Origin: Ciona intestinalis
Taxonomy: Eukaryota > Chordata > Ascidiacea > Phlebobranchia > Cionidae
Reading direction: 5' to 3'
NCBI RefSeq assembly: GCF_000224145.3
Contig: NC_020177.2
Coordinates: forward strand, 1,008,363 to 1,072,362
DNA: 64,000 bases
The position numbers and the translations under genes are program-made. This document shows positions 45,251-56,606 of this stretch, one piece after another; within the stretch, counting starts at the first letter, position 1; every line of letters starts with the position of its first letter. The notes below the pieces were generated by a model, which worked only from the letters and a program-made list of their open reading frames with translations, was not told the DNA's origin and made no database searches.

Positions 45251-47314
45251 TGTTTAAAGTCAGATATATTACCAAGTGAGCCTATAACGCTTAAAATATA
45301 GGGAAGCTACAGCTTAAATGGGTAATGGTAGAACGAATAGGTTCGGCTGCTACTGATGGTAAAATAGTTTGCGAAGAGAGAGTTCGAAACGGTAATAAAA
45401 CAAACCAACATAATCGCACTTTGTCAGCTTTCATAAGTCATATAGCAATTACCATGGGGATAATTTCATTATGAAAAGTTGTTTGTTCGTTTTGTCTCTT
45501 TATTTTTTTGTTTTCGTCGACGCTATTTTCTTAGTGGGTTATAGAAGATGTTTGTTTGGGGCAAGGGTTGGAAAATTTGTACAGCGTTAGGACAAATCCA
45601 GAATACGGAATTATAATATTTTTCCATGTGCGCCACTAGAGCTGACGTTTACTCTAATCTATTTTTTAAAATTACCAAATTTATCAAATAACCGACTGGT
45701 CCCTTGTCATGTTTTATGCTTTCGTAGCTCGGTATAAGAACTTCTATTAAAATAAGTTAACTTATGATTTATGCTAATTTTTTGTCATATTTTCGTTGTT
45801 AGAAAATCCTATTATTGGACGAAATGCGTATTTATAAACGTGAGTATAGTTTTCAATCAGTTTTGACGTTTGGGGGAAGATGTATATATGCTATTCAGTC
45901 CAGGTCCTATTTAGAACATGATTGTTTATAGGGCAGGAATCATTAAATAAACTTGTAAAGCGGTAAAAAAACAGAAAAGGTTCCAGGTGTTTCTAAAATA
46001 AGATTTATTGGGTTTTTACACGTGCGCTGCCTAAGCGATCCTAAACTGGACTTCATATATCCAACGCTATATTGAATATAAGTTACTAATTTTACTGCTT
46101 AAACTGTTCATAGCCTGCGCGCATTCGCTTTGATAAAATTTGCCTCAGCACAAACAAGTTAAAGCCGATTTGCGTTCACATTTGCCTAAGGCACTGGCAG
46201 ATCTTGTTACAATATATTCAGAGTCGCATCCATCGCAATAAGCTAAAAACCTCAATAGCATTCAAGTGTGTCATTAGTGGTTATAGGCGACCAAAAACCA
46301 ACTTTTTCCTTTGAACGAAAACTTTTTAATCATTTATCCTATTTTAATCATTGGAGTGTTATTAACATTTTGCATAAACTTTCTCAAAGTGAACCACTGC
46401 TGTGTTAAGGATAATACCCCAAATGTATTTGTTGTATGAAAAATATCAATAAAATTATATTATTAATATTTGCAAAATGACGACTTGTTATACAAGTACA
46501 ACACAGTGTTTTGAACTTTTAGCAGTTATTGCACAAACATCTTGCTGCAACAGACGAACCTCGCCTCTTTAGATTTCCCCTTTTATGCCAAATCATTCGA
46601 TCCCGGATCACGTAGTCATGTCTAGACAGGAAATATACAACAACAGCGTGGAAAAAAACCAGAAAATTAGAAAAAAACAAGAGATCAAAGCTCTAATGAG
46701 TAAGCACGTTCTAAATTAATTTGCTTAATATAACAGAGTGACGGAAGATCGGACACCATTAACACATAATATCCAAACAAATAGTCTGGTCGTGTTTTAA
46801 ACAATTAACAACGGTCAGTGGAAGTCGCGCGGATACGGGTTTATAATTTTTTTAATGTTCTTGTTTACTACTAAATTGGACGGGAAAATAGAATAAACAG
46901 CTGTCCCCATCTTTCTCCACCACGTTGTACAACTTTTTCATTACATGAAACCTTTTCAAACATTTAACCGGTAAGTGTGATTTATTTGTGTTAATTACTA
47001 TTGATTCATTTCGTTGTTTTTCACATTATAGTATTTTTTTGTGTTTTGCATGTTGCCTGATGCACTAATTATACAGCAATAGACTTAAAACGGAGAAGCG
47101 GTAAAAAAATGATGTATGTTGCAAAAGTACTAAGGAAGGCTTGCACAACTATTCATTTATTGAAGAATTCTATAAAATATTCAAACTTCATAAATAAATA
47201 AAATTTACTATTGTTGTATATATACAAAGCTAAAAAATCTAAACCCCATTTTTTTAATATGCATGGGCAAATTAAACTACTCCATATAAAGCAACCAACT
47301 ACGTTTTGGTTAGT
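45251..47314. other. Spacer between LU6 and LU7
   Basis: AT-rich. It holds one MITE (46733-46922, left TGACGGAAGATCGGACACC, right end CCCATCTTTCTCCACCACG). The right end, from about 47160 (AAATATTCAAACTTCATAAA), is the duplicated counterpart of the sequence left of LU6. No gene seen. Confidence 0.6.
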
Positions 47315-48287
47315 TTAACCCAAAAAGTGCTGAATAAACAATGCAGCCAGCATAGAAATAGCAATGAGAATATTTCCTCCCCCGAGTTTCAAAGATCCAC
47401 CAGCTAAAGTGTTGGTGTTTGTACCATTGTTACAATTATCTGAAAAAATCAGAAATTACCGAGTGCTTAGTATAAGCTTAACATTATATTACTTGTGCTG
47501 CATGTTGACAAGCATGTTACCAGTATTCCGTTGATTCCTGTACACGATGAAGGTAATGCACTTACACCGCATGATCGTGTAGTGGTTGTCAATACTGTGG
47601 AGATTGAAGTATGAATCAAAGTAGTTTAAATGATTTGCTTAAGCTGTATTATAAGGCTCACTTGGAGTGTACGTGGTCGTGGTTAAACATACACCGGCTG
47701 GGCAATCTACAGAGTTGCTGGTGGAAACAGATCCTGTAAGACATCCAGTTGCTCCCGAAGTCGTACATATATGGCAATTGATGGCCAAACCTGCAGGAAT
47801 AAAATCAATATAAAGTTGGCGACTCAAGCCCACAAAATGAATAAATTATTGTCAATTTTTATCCTTGCGGCACCTACAGTCGTTCAACACGGGCGTACTT
47901 ATAGTACACCTTTGTTATTGTTTGCAACAAATGTTTTTAATATTCGGTTTGGTATGCCGTAATTGTAAGACGTTTAACCCAAATTGCAATAAGTTTAATC
48001 GCTATGTGTAATACATTACGGTGGGGTAGATAATGGGAGATCTATTTATTTACTTTTTTTATTTATTGTCCCATTTGGTAGTAAACAAAGAACATTCGAA
48101 GAACTATAAAACCTAACCTTACGACTCCCATAAACCGTTACTTATTAGATTTAAAACACGATCAGGATGTTTGGATGTCCCGTCTTCCCCACCCTGGAAA
48201 ATCATACTAATGCGGTTGAAAACATATCTTACCTTGACCAACAGTCAATGCAAGAACAATGCACAAGAAAAGAGCTGTTTTAGCCAT
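47315..48287 (-). CDS. LU7: Ly6/uPAR-like GPI-anchored protein (4 exons, 136 aa)
   Basis: Exons (complement): 48233-48287, 47662-47790, 47493-47594, 47315-47439; phase-1 introns; 411 nt. Same signal peptide as LU6 (MAKTALFLCIVLALTVG). Ten canonical cysteines: CHIC, TGC, VDC, GVC; RSC, SSC, VTC, STC; DNCN. It has one Thr fewer than LU6 in the first loop, and substitutions fall mainly in the loops (RACGASALP to RSCGVSALP, CRGTNGV to CTGINGI). Tail GGNILIAISMLAALFIQHFL. Intron sequences also align with LU6. Confidence 0.9.
48008..48199. mobile_element. Palindromic MITE in LU7 intron 1
   Basis: Counterpart of the LU6 copy: right end GTCCCGTCTTCCCCACCCTG is identical, while the left end has decayed to TACGGTGGGGTAGATAATGG. 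Confidence 0.8.
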
Positions 48288-49914
48288 TGTATAGTAAAGT
48301 CAGATATACTACCAAGTGAGCCTTAATATAAAAAATAATACCTAAAATATATAAGATTAATGCTACTGCATAAATAGGTAATGGTAGAACTATAATAGGT
48401 TTGGTTGCTACTGATGTCAAAACCGTTTGCAAATGAAATATATATCAATAAGACCATGCCCGAGAGGTTAATAAAACAAACCAACACAATAGCACTTCGT
48501 CAACTTTTATAATTCATAGAACTCGTAATGAGAATTCCATTTTGTGTGCGCTATTTTCTTAGAAAACAACCCACGAGTTCGCAGTTTGATTGTTTCGTTG
48601 GCACAAAGGCAGAACTTAAGAATGGTGGTTGGGTGTTACATGATATTGATATACCTTGGCGTGCCTCGTGTAAACATAGGAATAAAGCATTGTCTCGTCA
48701 CTCTTGTGTTTGTGCGTTGCCTTATAGTTATACTGTTGCTACAACGGATAGTGGCGAACAAAGCGTATTAGTTAAGTTCGATCTCGTTACGGGTAAATAA
48801 AGAACAAAAGCCTAATCGTCAAATGAAACCTCGTTTTTTTTTAATATTTAAAATACCCAAACACATTGGAGCATTGAGCTTTATATAGGTTTAACCGAAT
48901 TTTATCTTTTAGGTTTATTTTTTGTTTTTGTGTATGAGTGCGATTTGAACACCAATCAGTGAACATTGGGTTGGAGATTGTGCTGTTTAGTGTTTTCATA
49001 ACCCTTTGAGCGCGAGATTGGTTTTCGTAATTTTTCACTTTTTGACCAGGTCTCACTTAATTGGATTTTGCAAGCAAAGCATATCAGCTAGACCAAAACT
49101 TTCTTTAGGAAGTTTGTGCAGTATAAAATTATCTTCAAATTCATATTTTTATCTTTTTTGATGACGTCATCATAAAATTGATGACGTCATAACAAATCTT
49201 AGATTATTCAATATTTCAAAAAAAAACAGAAATATTAACCAGGGAAAAAATCCGCTCACAATGGAAGCAGTCCCCATAACCTGTCGGTTAGCGGCGGGCG
49301 CAATACCCATAGCGCTGCAGCGCCAGACACAGCGTTGGCAACACCAAGCATGGTATCTTCTAGTTTGGGTGAACGCTTTCTTTTACCAGTTAACTACTGC
49401 GCCGTTTATAAGAATGGGTTTCCCAACTGCTTTTCATGCGAACAAAGAAATGCCTTTACTTGAATTTGCATAAAAGATCGCTTCCTACAGCAACACTATT
49501 TGTGTTTGGTAAATAAACGTAGAAAGTACAACATTGCACCAGACATGCAAATAATATAAAACTCGTTTCTGTTATTGTTACTTTTTATTACGAATACCTT
49601 GAGCAACTAGGTTATAAAACCAAGCAGTTTTACTTCATCAAACTTTTATTTGTTTGGCTACATTACCTTTGCAGGGGGGCAAGATAATAAAGTAATATGA
49701 ATGCTAACAAGGCGTCGTAAAATTTAATAAAGACTGATGCAACAATAAACCAAAATGTTTAAAAGTCAAGTTTGACTTTTGAATTTAGAAGCGAACTTAA
49801 CTTTTTTGGAAGGTGCGATAAAAATTATTCCATTACAGCAGCATCTTAGTATGAGATAAAAAAAACTTAAATTGTTACCGAAGTAAGAGAAGCATAATTG
49901 TTCATAGATAATCT

Positions 49915-50184
49915 TTAGGGAGCCGAATCTAACCATGCCAATTTCTCTTTGAAATTATACCATTTTCGAGTTTCCGTCACTTTGTCGCGTGTAATAATGG
50001 GGCAAAACACTGGCCGGCCAGCAAATAATAATTTCATTTTGCCGATACCTCGAAAACGGTTTATATATTCTTGTGAAACTTTGTCTACCGGTGCAGGGGC
50101 AGACATATATTGTTTATTGCAACAAATATTGTTGGTGATATGCAGTACCTTTTTAGTGATATTGTGTGAGTCGCCTCCTGCCAA
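49915..50184 (-). CDS. Unrecognised open frame, possible small protein
   Basis: Minus-strand frame of 89 codons, or 62 from a better-looking ATG at about 50103 (MSAPAPVDKVSQEYINRF). Composition is protein-like rather than AT-driven, with GKMKLLFAGRPVFCPIITRD and ETRKWYNFKEKLAWLDSAP before TAA. No signal peptide or known motif. It could be a real small gene, a terminal exon or a mobile-element fragment. It lies between LU7 and LU8. Confidence 0.3.
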   Translation of the reverse strand: MAGGDSHNITKKVLHITNNICCNKQYMSAPAPVDKVSQEYINRFRGIGKMKLLFAGRPVFCPIITRDKVTETRKWYNFKEKLAWLDSAP

Positions 50185-50308
50185 ACTTATTTTTATATTA
50201 TTGCGGTAATTTGCTCACAGTTATCTTAAGTAAATTACTTTTCAATTCAAGTTTTGTTTTTAGTCCACTGTATACTCGATTTCTTCAGAAAACCCGAAAG
50301 TGTATGAA

Positions 50309-51509
50309 ATGATTTCTACTTTTTGTTTGATGTTTCTTGTCATGGCTATTGCTGCCGATACAGGTTTGATATTTAGTTAATATCGTATAAGGTGGGGGAA
50401 AATGGGACCCCTTAAGCACATAATATCTAAATATCCTGATCGTGTAGGGGTTTTGAGAATACGGTTTTATAATTCTTTGAATGTTCTTTGTTTACGACCA
50501 AATGGGACGAGAAAATGGAATGATTATGTGTTCCATTTTCCTCTTTCTACTATATACAGTTATATGGCTGTTACAGCAGCTAACATAGCAATAGGGCAGG
50601 ATAAGCGAATGTCGAAAATACTGTAACATTTAAGAGGGTTTTTAAAAAGCGTCCGAACCACCCTTTCTTATTATTACAAGCAAAGGTAAAACAGCCCAAA
50701 ACTATATGGCAAAGCGGATAATATAAACCGTGTTCAAATATAAATAATATATTACTGGCTAAACAAAATGTTGTAAGCATAGTGCGTAAAACAAATGTGC
50801 ATTTTTACCAAACGAAATTTGTTTCACAGCTTGTGCGATACGTTGCTATCAATGCGAGACCAGCACCGCTAATCGTAATCGTGGCTGTGAAAAGGGATTT
50901 CTTGATCCGGCGTACGAAATAGAATGTCCTGATGGTTTAAACTATTGCGAGACAACAACAACGACAAATTATTGCTGCAAGTTTTTTTAACCAGAACCAT
51001 TTTATGAAATCGCTTTCGAATCCAAGAAAACATTGTTGACACCAACTGGGTTTTATTGAACCTAAAAACGTTTAAATGTGTTGTCTAAATTGTAAACCAA
51101 ATTGAAAAAACACATCATTTGTTTTAAAACCGATTCAGCAGAATTATTTACTCAATATAAAAACGGCATCGGGGTTATAGACTTACTTCCTCCGTAAGTG
51201 CTTATAATCGAGTTAAAGCTCACTTGTCTTGTTTTAACAGTGTCGAAAGTCACCAGTGTTACCACCACAAGAAACTGTACGTCATCTCCTAAATCGTGGT
51301 GTTATAACGTGGGGTGTAATTCCGAATCCTGTAGATCGACATGCAAAACAGGTATTATTATTCGCCACATTGCTAACGTAGCATTTTTATGTTTTGCTTT
51401 AATAGACTTGTGTAACGACGATGGCGGAGCTATGAGCAACGTAGCCGGGAAGTTTCTTATTTCAACTGCAATGCTCGTCCCACTTTTTATGCAGCGCTTC
51501 ATTAGTTAA
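50309..51509 (+). CDS. LU8: Ly6/uPAR-like GPI-anchored protein with GC-AG intron (4 exons, 138 aa)
   Basis: Exons 50309-50363, 50830-50976, 51241-51351, 51406-51509; 417 nt, stop TAA. Signal peptide MISTFCLMFLVMAIAA. Cysteines CYQC, RGC, IEC, NYC, then an extra NYC; RNC, SWC, extra VGC, ESC, STC; DLCN replaces DNCN. That is the canonical ten plus two, compatible with an added disulfide. GPI-signal tail KFLISTAMLVPLFMQRFI. Intron 2 needs a GC donor (T/GCAAGT) because the nearest GT breaks the phase and otherwise a stop follows; GCAAGT is the usual GC-AG donor consensus. A MITE lies in intron 1. Confidence 0.82.
50384..50560. mobile_element. Palindromic MITE in LU8 intron 1
   Basis: Left AAGGTGGGGGAAAATGGGAC, interior TTTGTTTACGACCAAATGGG, decayed right end TTCCATTTTCCTCTTTCTAC. 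Confidence 0.75.
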
Positions 51510-51715
51510 ACTGTTTCCGTTATCGAAGCTTTATAATTGTGTAACCGTAGTGTTTGTGATTTAATTTTGTAGGCTTTTGTATAGTAGTTTGTATTTAAGC
51601 TCGTAATTATTTTCTGAGACATTGCATTTAATTATGAGTTAAACTTAGTAGTAGTTGTTTTAAATATACTTGGATTTAATACAATCAATAGAAAAATGTT
51701 TCTGTCTGAGTTATA

Positions 51716-51900
51716 AGAGGGGGAGGTGGGGGAAGATGGGACACTTTTTTATTTAATTTTCTCGTCAAATTTGGTAGTAAACAAAAACATTCAAAGAATT
51801 ATGAAACCATGTTCTCAGGCTTCCATGCGGACCGTTGTTAATTAAAAACACTGTTAGGATATTTGGATAAAGGTGTCCCATCTCCCTCCCACCCTACTTA
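51716..51900. mobile_element. Palindromic MITE downstream of LU8
   Basis: Left GGGAGGTGGGGGAAGATGGG, right GTGTCCCATCTCCCTCCCAC then CCTAC. Confidence 0.8.
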
Positions 51901-52743
51901 CTTCATTCTGATGTGCAATCGCCCACTGTATGACTGCATATTGATATGCCATGTTTGTAATGGCTGCCATATTATACGCGGGTATTGGCGGAAACTTTGT
52001 AGATTTTTTTTAAATAAAAAGAATTCCAAATCTTCTCGTATATAAGGCTAATATACCCAGCATATTGTGTAAGACACTTATTGCTACCAGTAGACTACTT
52101 TATAGTGTAGAATTAGTGTCCAGGGCAGCACAACGTTTAATGTTCTATTATGGTGGTGAATACAGCAGGTTGTTCAAATTTTCAGCCGTTCAGGAAAACA
52201 CAAACAAAAATTGCTAAGTCACATACTTGCTATAACTCGTAAGCGGACACGAGGTACTTTATTCATTCATGTATCTGAGTCACGTTTGACTAAACAAAAA
52301 CACACCAAAACAAAATCGACACACACAGCAACGAAAGTGATTGTTCCTCAAGGAAATGACGGACTGCCATTATTGAATGAAAAAAAAAACAGTAATCTCT
52401 CCGGGTTAAAAAGTGAAACTGATGCTCATGAAACAAAGAACATTTTTCTATAGGAAGCGAAAGAGGAACTTAGAATATTTCAATTAAAAGGGAAATTTTT
52501 TACCTTCCTAGTAAACAAGCGGTCAGCAAAATTTTCAAAGTTTCCGCACAGTTTTCTATTGATTTCTTTTATTTTTTGTTCCCATAAACAATTGAGAGTT
52601 CCTTAAAATGTGATTTCCCTTTGCAAGTAACAAATATATAAATACAGGTGGTTAAGAGGTTTGATTAGTTTAATTAAAAACTTAAAACCGATTATTTCAA
52701 AGTTAACTTTTAGCTGTACAGTTATAGGCTACTGTAAGAAACA

Positions 52744-54158
52744 ATGTCGGTTTCACTGTTTGTGCTGTTTGTGGTCGTTACTATAACTACAAACAAAGGT
52801 CAGTGTTGTTATCTACGTTTTGTTCAATTTTATATTATCTTAAAATAAATAGCAATAAAACACAAAGACGAAGGGGATTAAAAGGAATAAATGTAGCCTG
52901 TTGCCCCTCGCGTGGCGGGGCAAAGACAAAATATATGGGTATTTTGTTTCATACACCTCGTGCTCACAAGTATATACAACAGTAGCAGTCTCGCTTCTGT
53001 AATCACTGGGCAAAAAGCAGATTACTGCGCCCTATCGCCGGACAAAGACGTAATATAATTGCTTTTCAAAATTAAACGTGCGTTTGCGGTGCATAAACTT
53101 ACAAAGACTTTATAACACTTGTTAATATGTAGGATTGGCCATGAATTGCTATTCGTGTTCGACGGCTTCTACAGGTTGTGAGACTGGCTTTGTTTCCGAA
53201 ACTTATTCTGTTCCTTGCTCGTCAGGAGTTTGCTATACCCGCACGTTGTACAACTCCAGTAAGCAACATAAACAGTAATAATGTAAATTAAAGTTATGTT
53301 CATTAAATAAATTATCTGATTTTAATAGACTTCGTACTATAATGTGGAGATACTTTATGGTATAGTGAAGAGACTCACTTAACTAGTTGAAATAACTTTT
53401 TATAGGACTTACGAGATACGTGCTCATTTATTATTATTATTTCTTTGTGCATACAGATTCAGGTGAAGAAAGGGGGTGTGGAAGTGGCATGGAAAGTGAA
53501 GGCTGTTCCAAAGGGCCTGATGGCAAGTCCTTATGTACATCCACTTGCAGAACAAGTAATAAAATTAATTTTAGTAGCAAACAATTTTAACGTTTTAATC
53601 TAAGCGCTCATTTAAAACCGGTGCTATAGCATTTGTACAGCCTTTTTTTGCCTCTACACCAGAGAATATGGGCTCGAGGTTCAGCTTTGCTGAGCCATTG
53701 TGGTCGATATGTGTTCCTTATTGGAAAGCATCTAGTGGTTCCTCATAACTTGTCTAAATTGTCAGCCATATCAAAACAATTACCTACACAGTTATATACG
53801 TGGTAACTTGTAAGTGGGTACGAAGTGTGTAAAACAGAACACTCGCGTTATAACGACCATTGTCGCCGCTTCTCTACAACCTGGTGCAAACGTATTTTTT
53901 TGCTTTGCAGATAATTGTAACACCGGAGCAGCTCTAAATAACTTATACTCGGATGTTTCTTCTTTAATTCCACCACCGGGTCAGTTATTTGGAATACCTG
54001 ATTATAGTGATGTTTTGAACAAAATCGGTGATACCGTTCTTGGGGGACACAAATTCCCCAATCCTGCCCGCGGTGGAGCTTCAAAATTTGGAGGAGGAAT
54101 TGTCTTTATTTTAGTTTCTGTGCTCGCACCTCTGACCGTGCAATTTATTCTCGGTTAA
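52744..54158 (+). CDS. LU9: Ly6/uPAR-like GPI-anchored protein (4 exons, 175 aa)
   Basis: Exons 52744-52798, 53133-53258, 53457-53555, 53911-54158; phase-1 introns; 528 nt, stop TAA. Signal peptide MSVSLFVLFVVVTITT. Ten cysteines: CYSC, TGC, VPC, GVC; RGC, EGC, SLC, STC; NNCN. The region after NNCN is long (about 55 residues) and Pro/Gly/Asp-rich rather than Ser/Thr-rich (SSLIPPPGQLFGIPDYSDVL), unlike the other members. GPI-signal tail FGGGIVFILVSVLAPLTVQF. Together with LU5 and LU8 it forms the plus-strand group. Confidence 0.87.
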
Positions 54159-54302
54159 TAATCAAGCACAATAACTGATTAAACGGACATACAGGTCTAT
54201 AGGGTTAAATATCACTGAACTATTCTGGGCAAGTCATTTTTTTGCAGTTCAGTGGTCAAATTATGAAACTATTAGTCGTGCTTTTGTGTAATTAACAATA
54301 CA

Positions 54303-54500
54303 TATAGTAGGGTGAGAGAATATGAGACAATTTTTATTAGTTCTAATTTCTCATCCCATTTTGTAGTAAACAAAGAACATTCAAAGATGTATAAAACCAT
54401 ATTCTAACGACTCCCATAGATCGTTGTTACTTGTTTAAAACACGGTCAGAATATTTAGATATTATAACTAAAGGTGACCCGTCTTCTCCCACCCTATATA
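54303..54500. mobile_element. Palindromic MITE downstream of LU9
   Basis: Left ATAGTAGGGTGAGAGAATAT, interior TTGTAGTAAACAAAGAACAT, right GACCCGTCTTCTCCCACCC. Confidence 0.8.
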
Positions 54501-56606
54501 ACAAACCTTTGTAAATAACAAATTGTTTTAATTGTTTCTTAATTTTGCGAATGTGTTTCTTCTTTTTAATGGTTTAGTAATTATTATACTTTTATATATG
54601 TCCGTTAGGTGTAGCGACCACGCTTATTTTCTTCCAACTAAATGTAAATATGTTTTTAACTGTAAGCGTGTTTTAACAACTGTTGTTTTGTCGCTATATC
54701 CTGTCTTTTCGTTTGAAACATTTCTAAATCTTCGCTACTGTAATCAAAGAGACAAATAAAAGTTATTATTATATTATTATTATTATTATTATTATTACTT
54801 TTAATATAATCGCTGTTCATGTGTATAATGATTGCAAATAAATAGTCATATTTATTGCCATTTTATCAATAATATTTGTTGTAAAAAGACCTATTAAATA
54901 AAACTTTATGCCGATAATTTTTAAACGACAAAATGGCTACGATACGAATAATAGAAGGAAAGATATAACTAAACCACAAACAAAGTTACTTTCATTTGAC
55001 TCTTTAAAAACGATGGCAAAGATTAAATAATTAAGCGAAGAGAGTGTGTTAAATTAACACTTCTGACTACCTGTCTTTTCGCTTTGGTCAACTCTCTTGT
55101 TCTTCGTTATCGTGATTGAAGAGACAAAATAAATTTCATTTATTCACATGCCCATTATTGAGACGCACTGGTGCATTGCAAACTAAACACGCAGTATTGG
55201 GTTGGTCGATCAAAGTAAGCAAGCAAGTTAGGTATTTTTACAATTAAAGTTTAACATTAATAAAAAGGGAATTTATGTCTGCTTCTACAGTTATATTAGA
55301 TATTATTTGTTGTTAGAAAATGGACAAAAATGCTTTGCATTTTCTTAAGTAACAGAGAGACTTAATGATAGTTATAGTTTCATCGCCAAAAATCACCGGT
55401 CGCTAGATAAAGAAATGCATTTTAAGTAGTTAGTATAATGACGTCAATGCGCCGAATAGGTTTGAATGTTCTAAAAAGAATGTTCTCGGTAGAATAATTT
55501 TTTATTACTTGTAAAAGTATTTATATAAGATTTTTTTGTTTACATTTTTTGCATATGATTAGGACTAAGTTTGTCAATTAGTTATTTAAATGTAAAATAA
55601 TCCAAAGCACCAAAATAGTTTGTGAAATAAGGGTTCACCAGCTATGTCATACATAACAGCCAAAATATATTGGCTTTTTAAGTGTTTTTGTCATTGCTTC
55701 TATTCAGTGTTGGCAGTGTTACTATGACTTCACAAAGAACAATGACCCACAAAGGTGATAATACTATGTAACCAATCTGCATAGTATGGCAGGTGCACCA
55801 GCGATTTTGTTAAAGAATGCTTGGGAATGCTGGCGATAACTTGTCCCACTCACGCCAATTAATTAAACAATGAACCGATTCTGCGTTAAATTAAGTAGGA
55901 TTTTCCAATTTAGTTTGGAGATGTAACTGCTTTGTGCGGCAATTTTAAAAATAGCACGCACACATGTAAAAAATCACTGTTTTACACGCGCAAGATCTCA
56001 TTAGAAACTGCTATATTCTGCCAGACTGACTATATAGCTTTTAAACTAGCACAAGAAGGCAAAATCCAATCACTATGTATTCTTCTTGAATAGCTGGTCA
56101 GCTTAATATGGTAGAAGCACGCGCAATTTTGTTTACGAAATGTATCTTGAGATACATGTTCTCCTGTTTCAGTAATTCCAACCAATTCAACAATAAACCA
56201 AATGTGTATTAAAATAAATGGGACTACTTAACATGACTTGGATTACAAATTTTACTGCCGAATTTGAACATTTGTACTTTTTTCCAAAAAATGTAAACCT
56301 GGCACAAGAGAGATCTCGTCAGGAACTGACATATTCAGCAGTCTGAAATAATGGGACATCTGTGTCATTTTATAACTCTTTAAAGTTTATATCATGTTGC
56401 CGCAACCACATTTTTGTTTTTATATTTTATATCAGCAAATAGCGATCACATAGTTATTAAATGGGCCTAATGCATTATGTGCTCAATTATTTTCTATTTT
56501 ACAGACTGTGTATTCATTTAAGTCTGCTGTGTTAATTGTTTAAAACGGTCGACTGAATTACCTAACATACACTGGCCAAGACACAATTTTGTGTTACTGC
56601 TTTTCT
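54501..56606. other. No gene seen; right border of the LU cluster
   Basis: AT-rich, with an (ATT)n microsatellite at about 54760-54797. Short frames on plus at 54532-54759 lack coding support. The CTDNEP1 promoter should be near the right end. Confidence 0.5.

Noticed and set aside
48528..48800. 90-codon plus-strand frame upstream of LU7
   Set aside because: No domain, no signal peptide and no matching splice sites; a second frame overlaps it equally well. Kept as chance.
49150..49195. Two TGACGTCA palindromes as a regulatory site
   Set aside because: They belong to a short direct repeat (ATTGATGACGTCAT-like) with no nearby promoter; too little to call a site.
27023..54158. LU proteins as snake-type three-finger toxins
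   Set aside because: The fold is related, but every member has a GPI-anchor tail and D/N-x-C-N ending typical of cell-surface Ly6 proteins.
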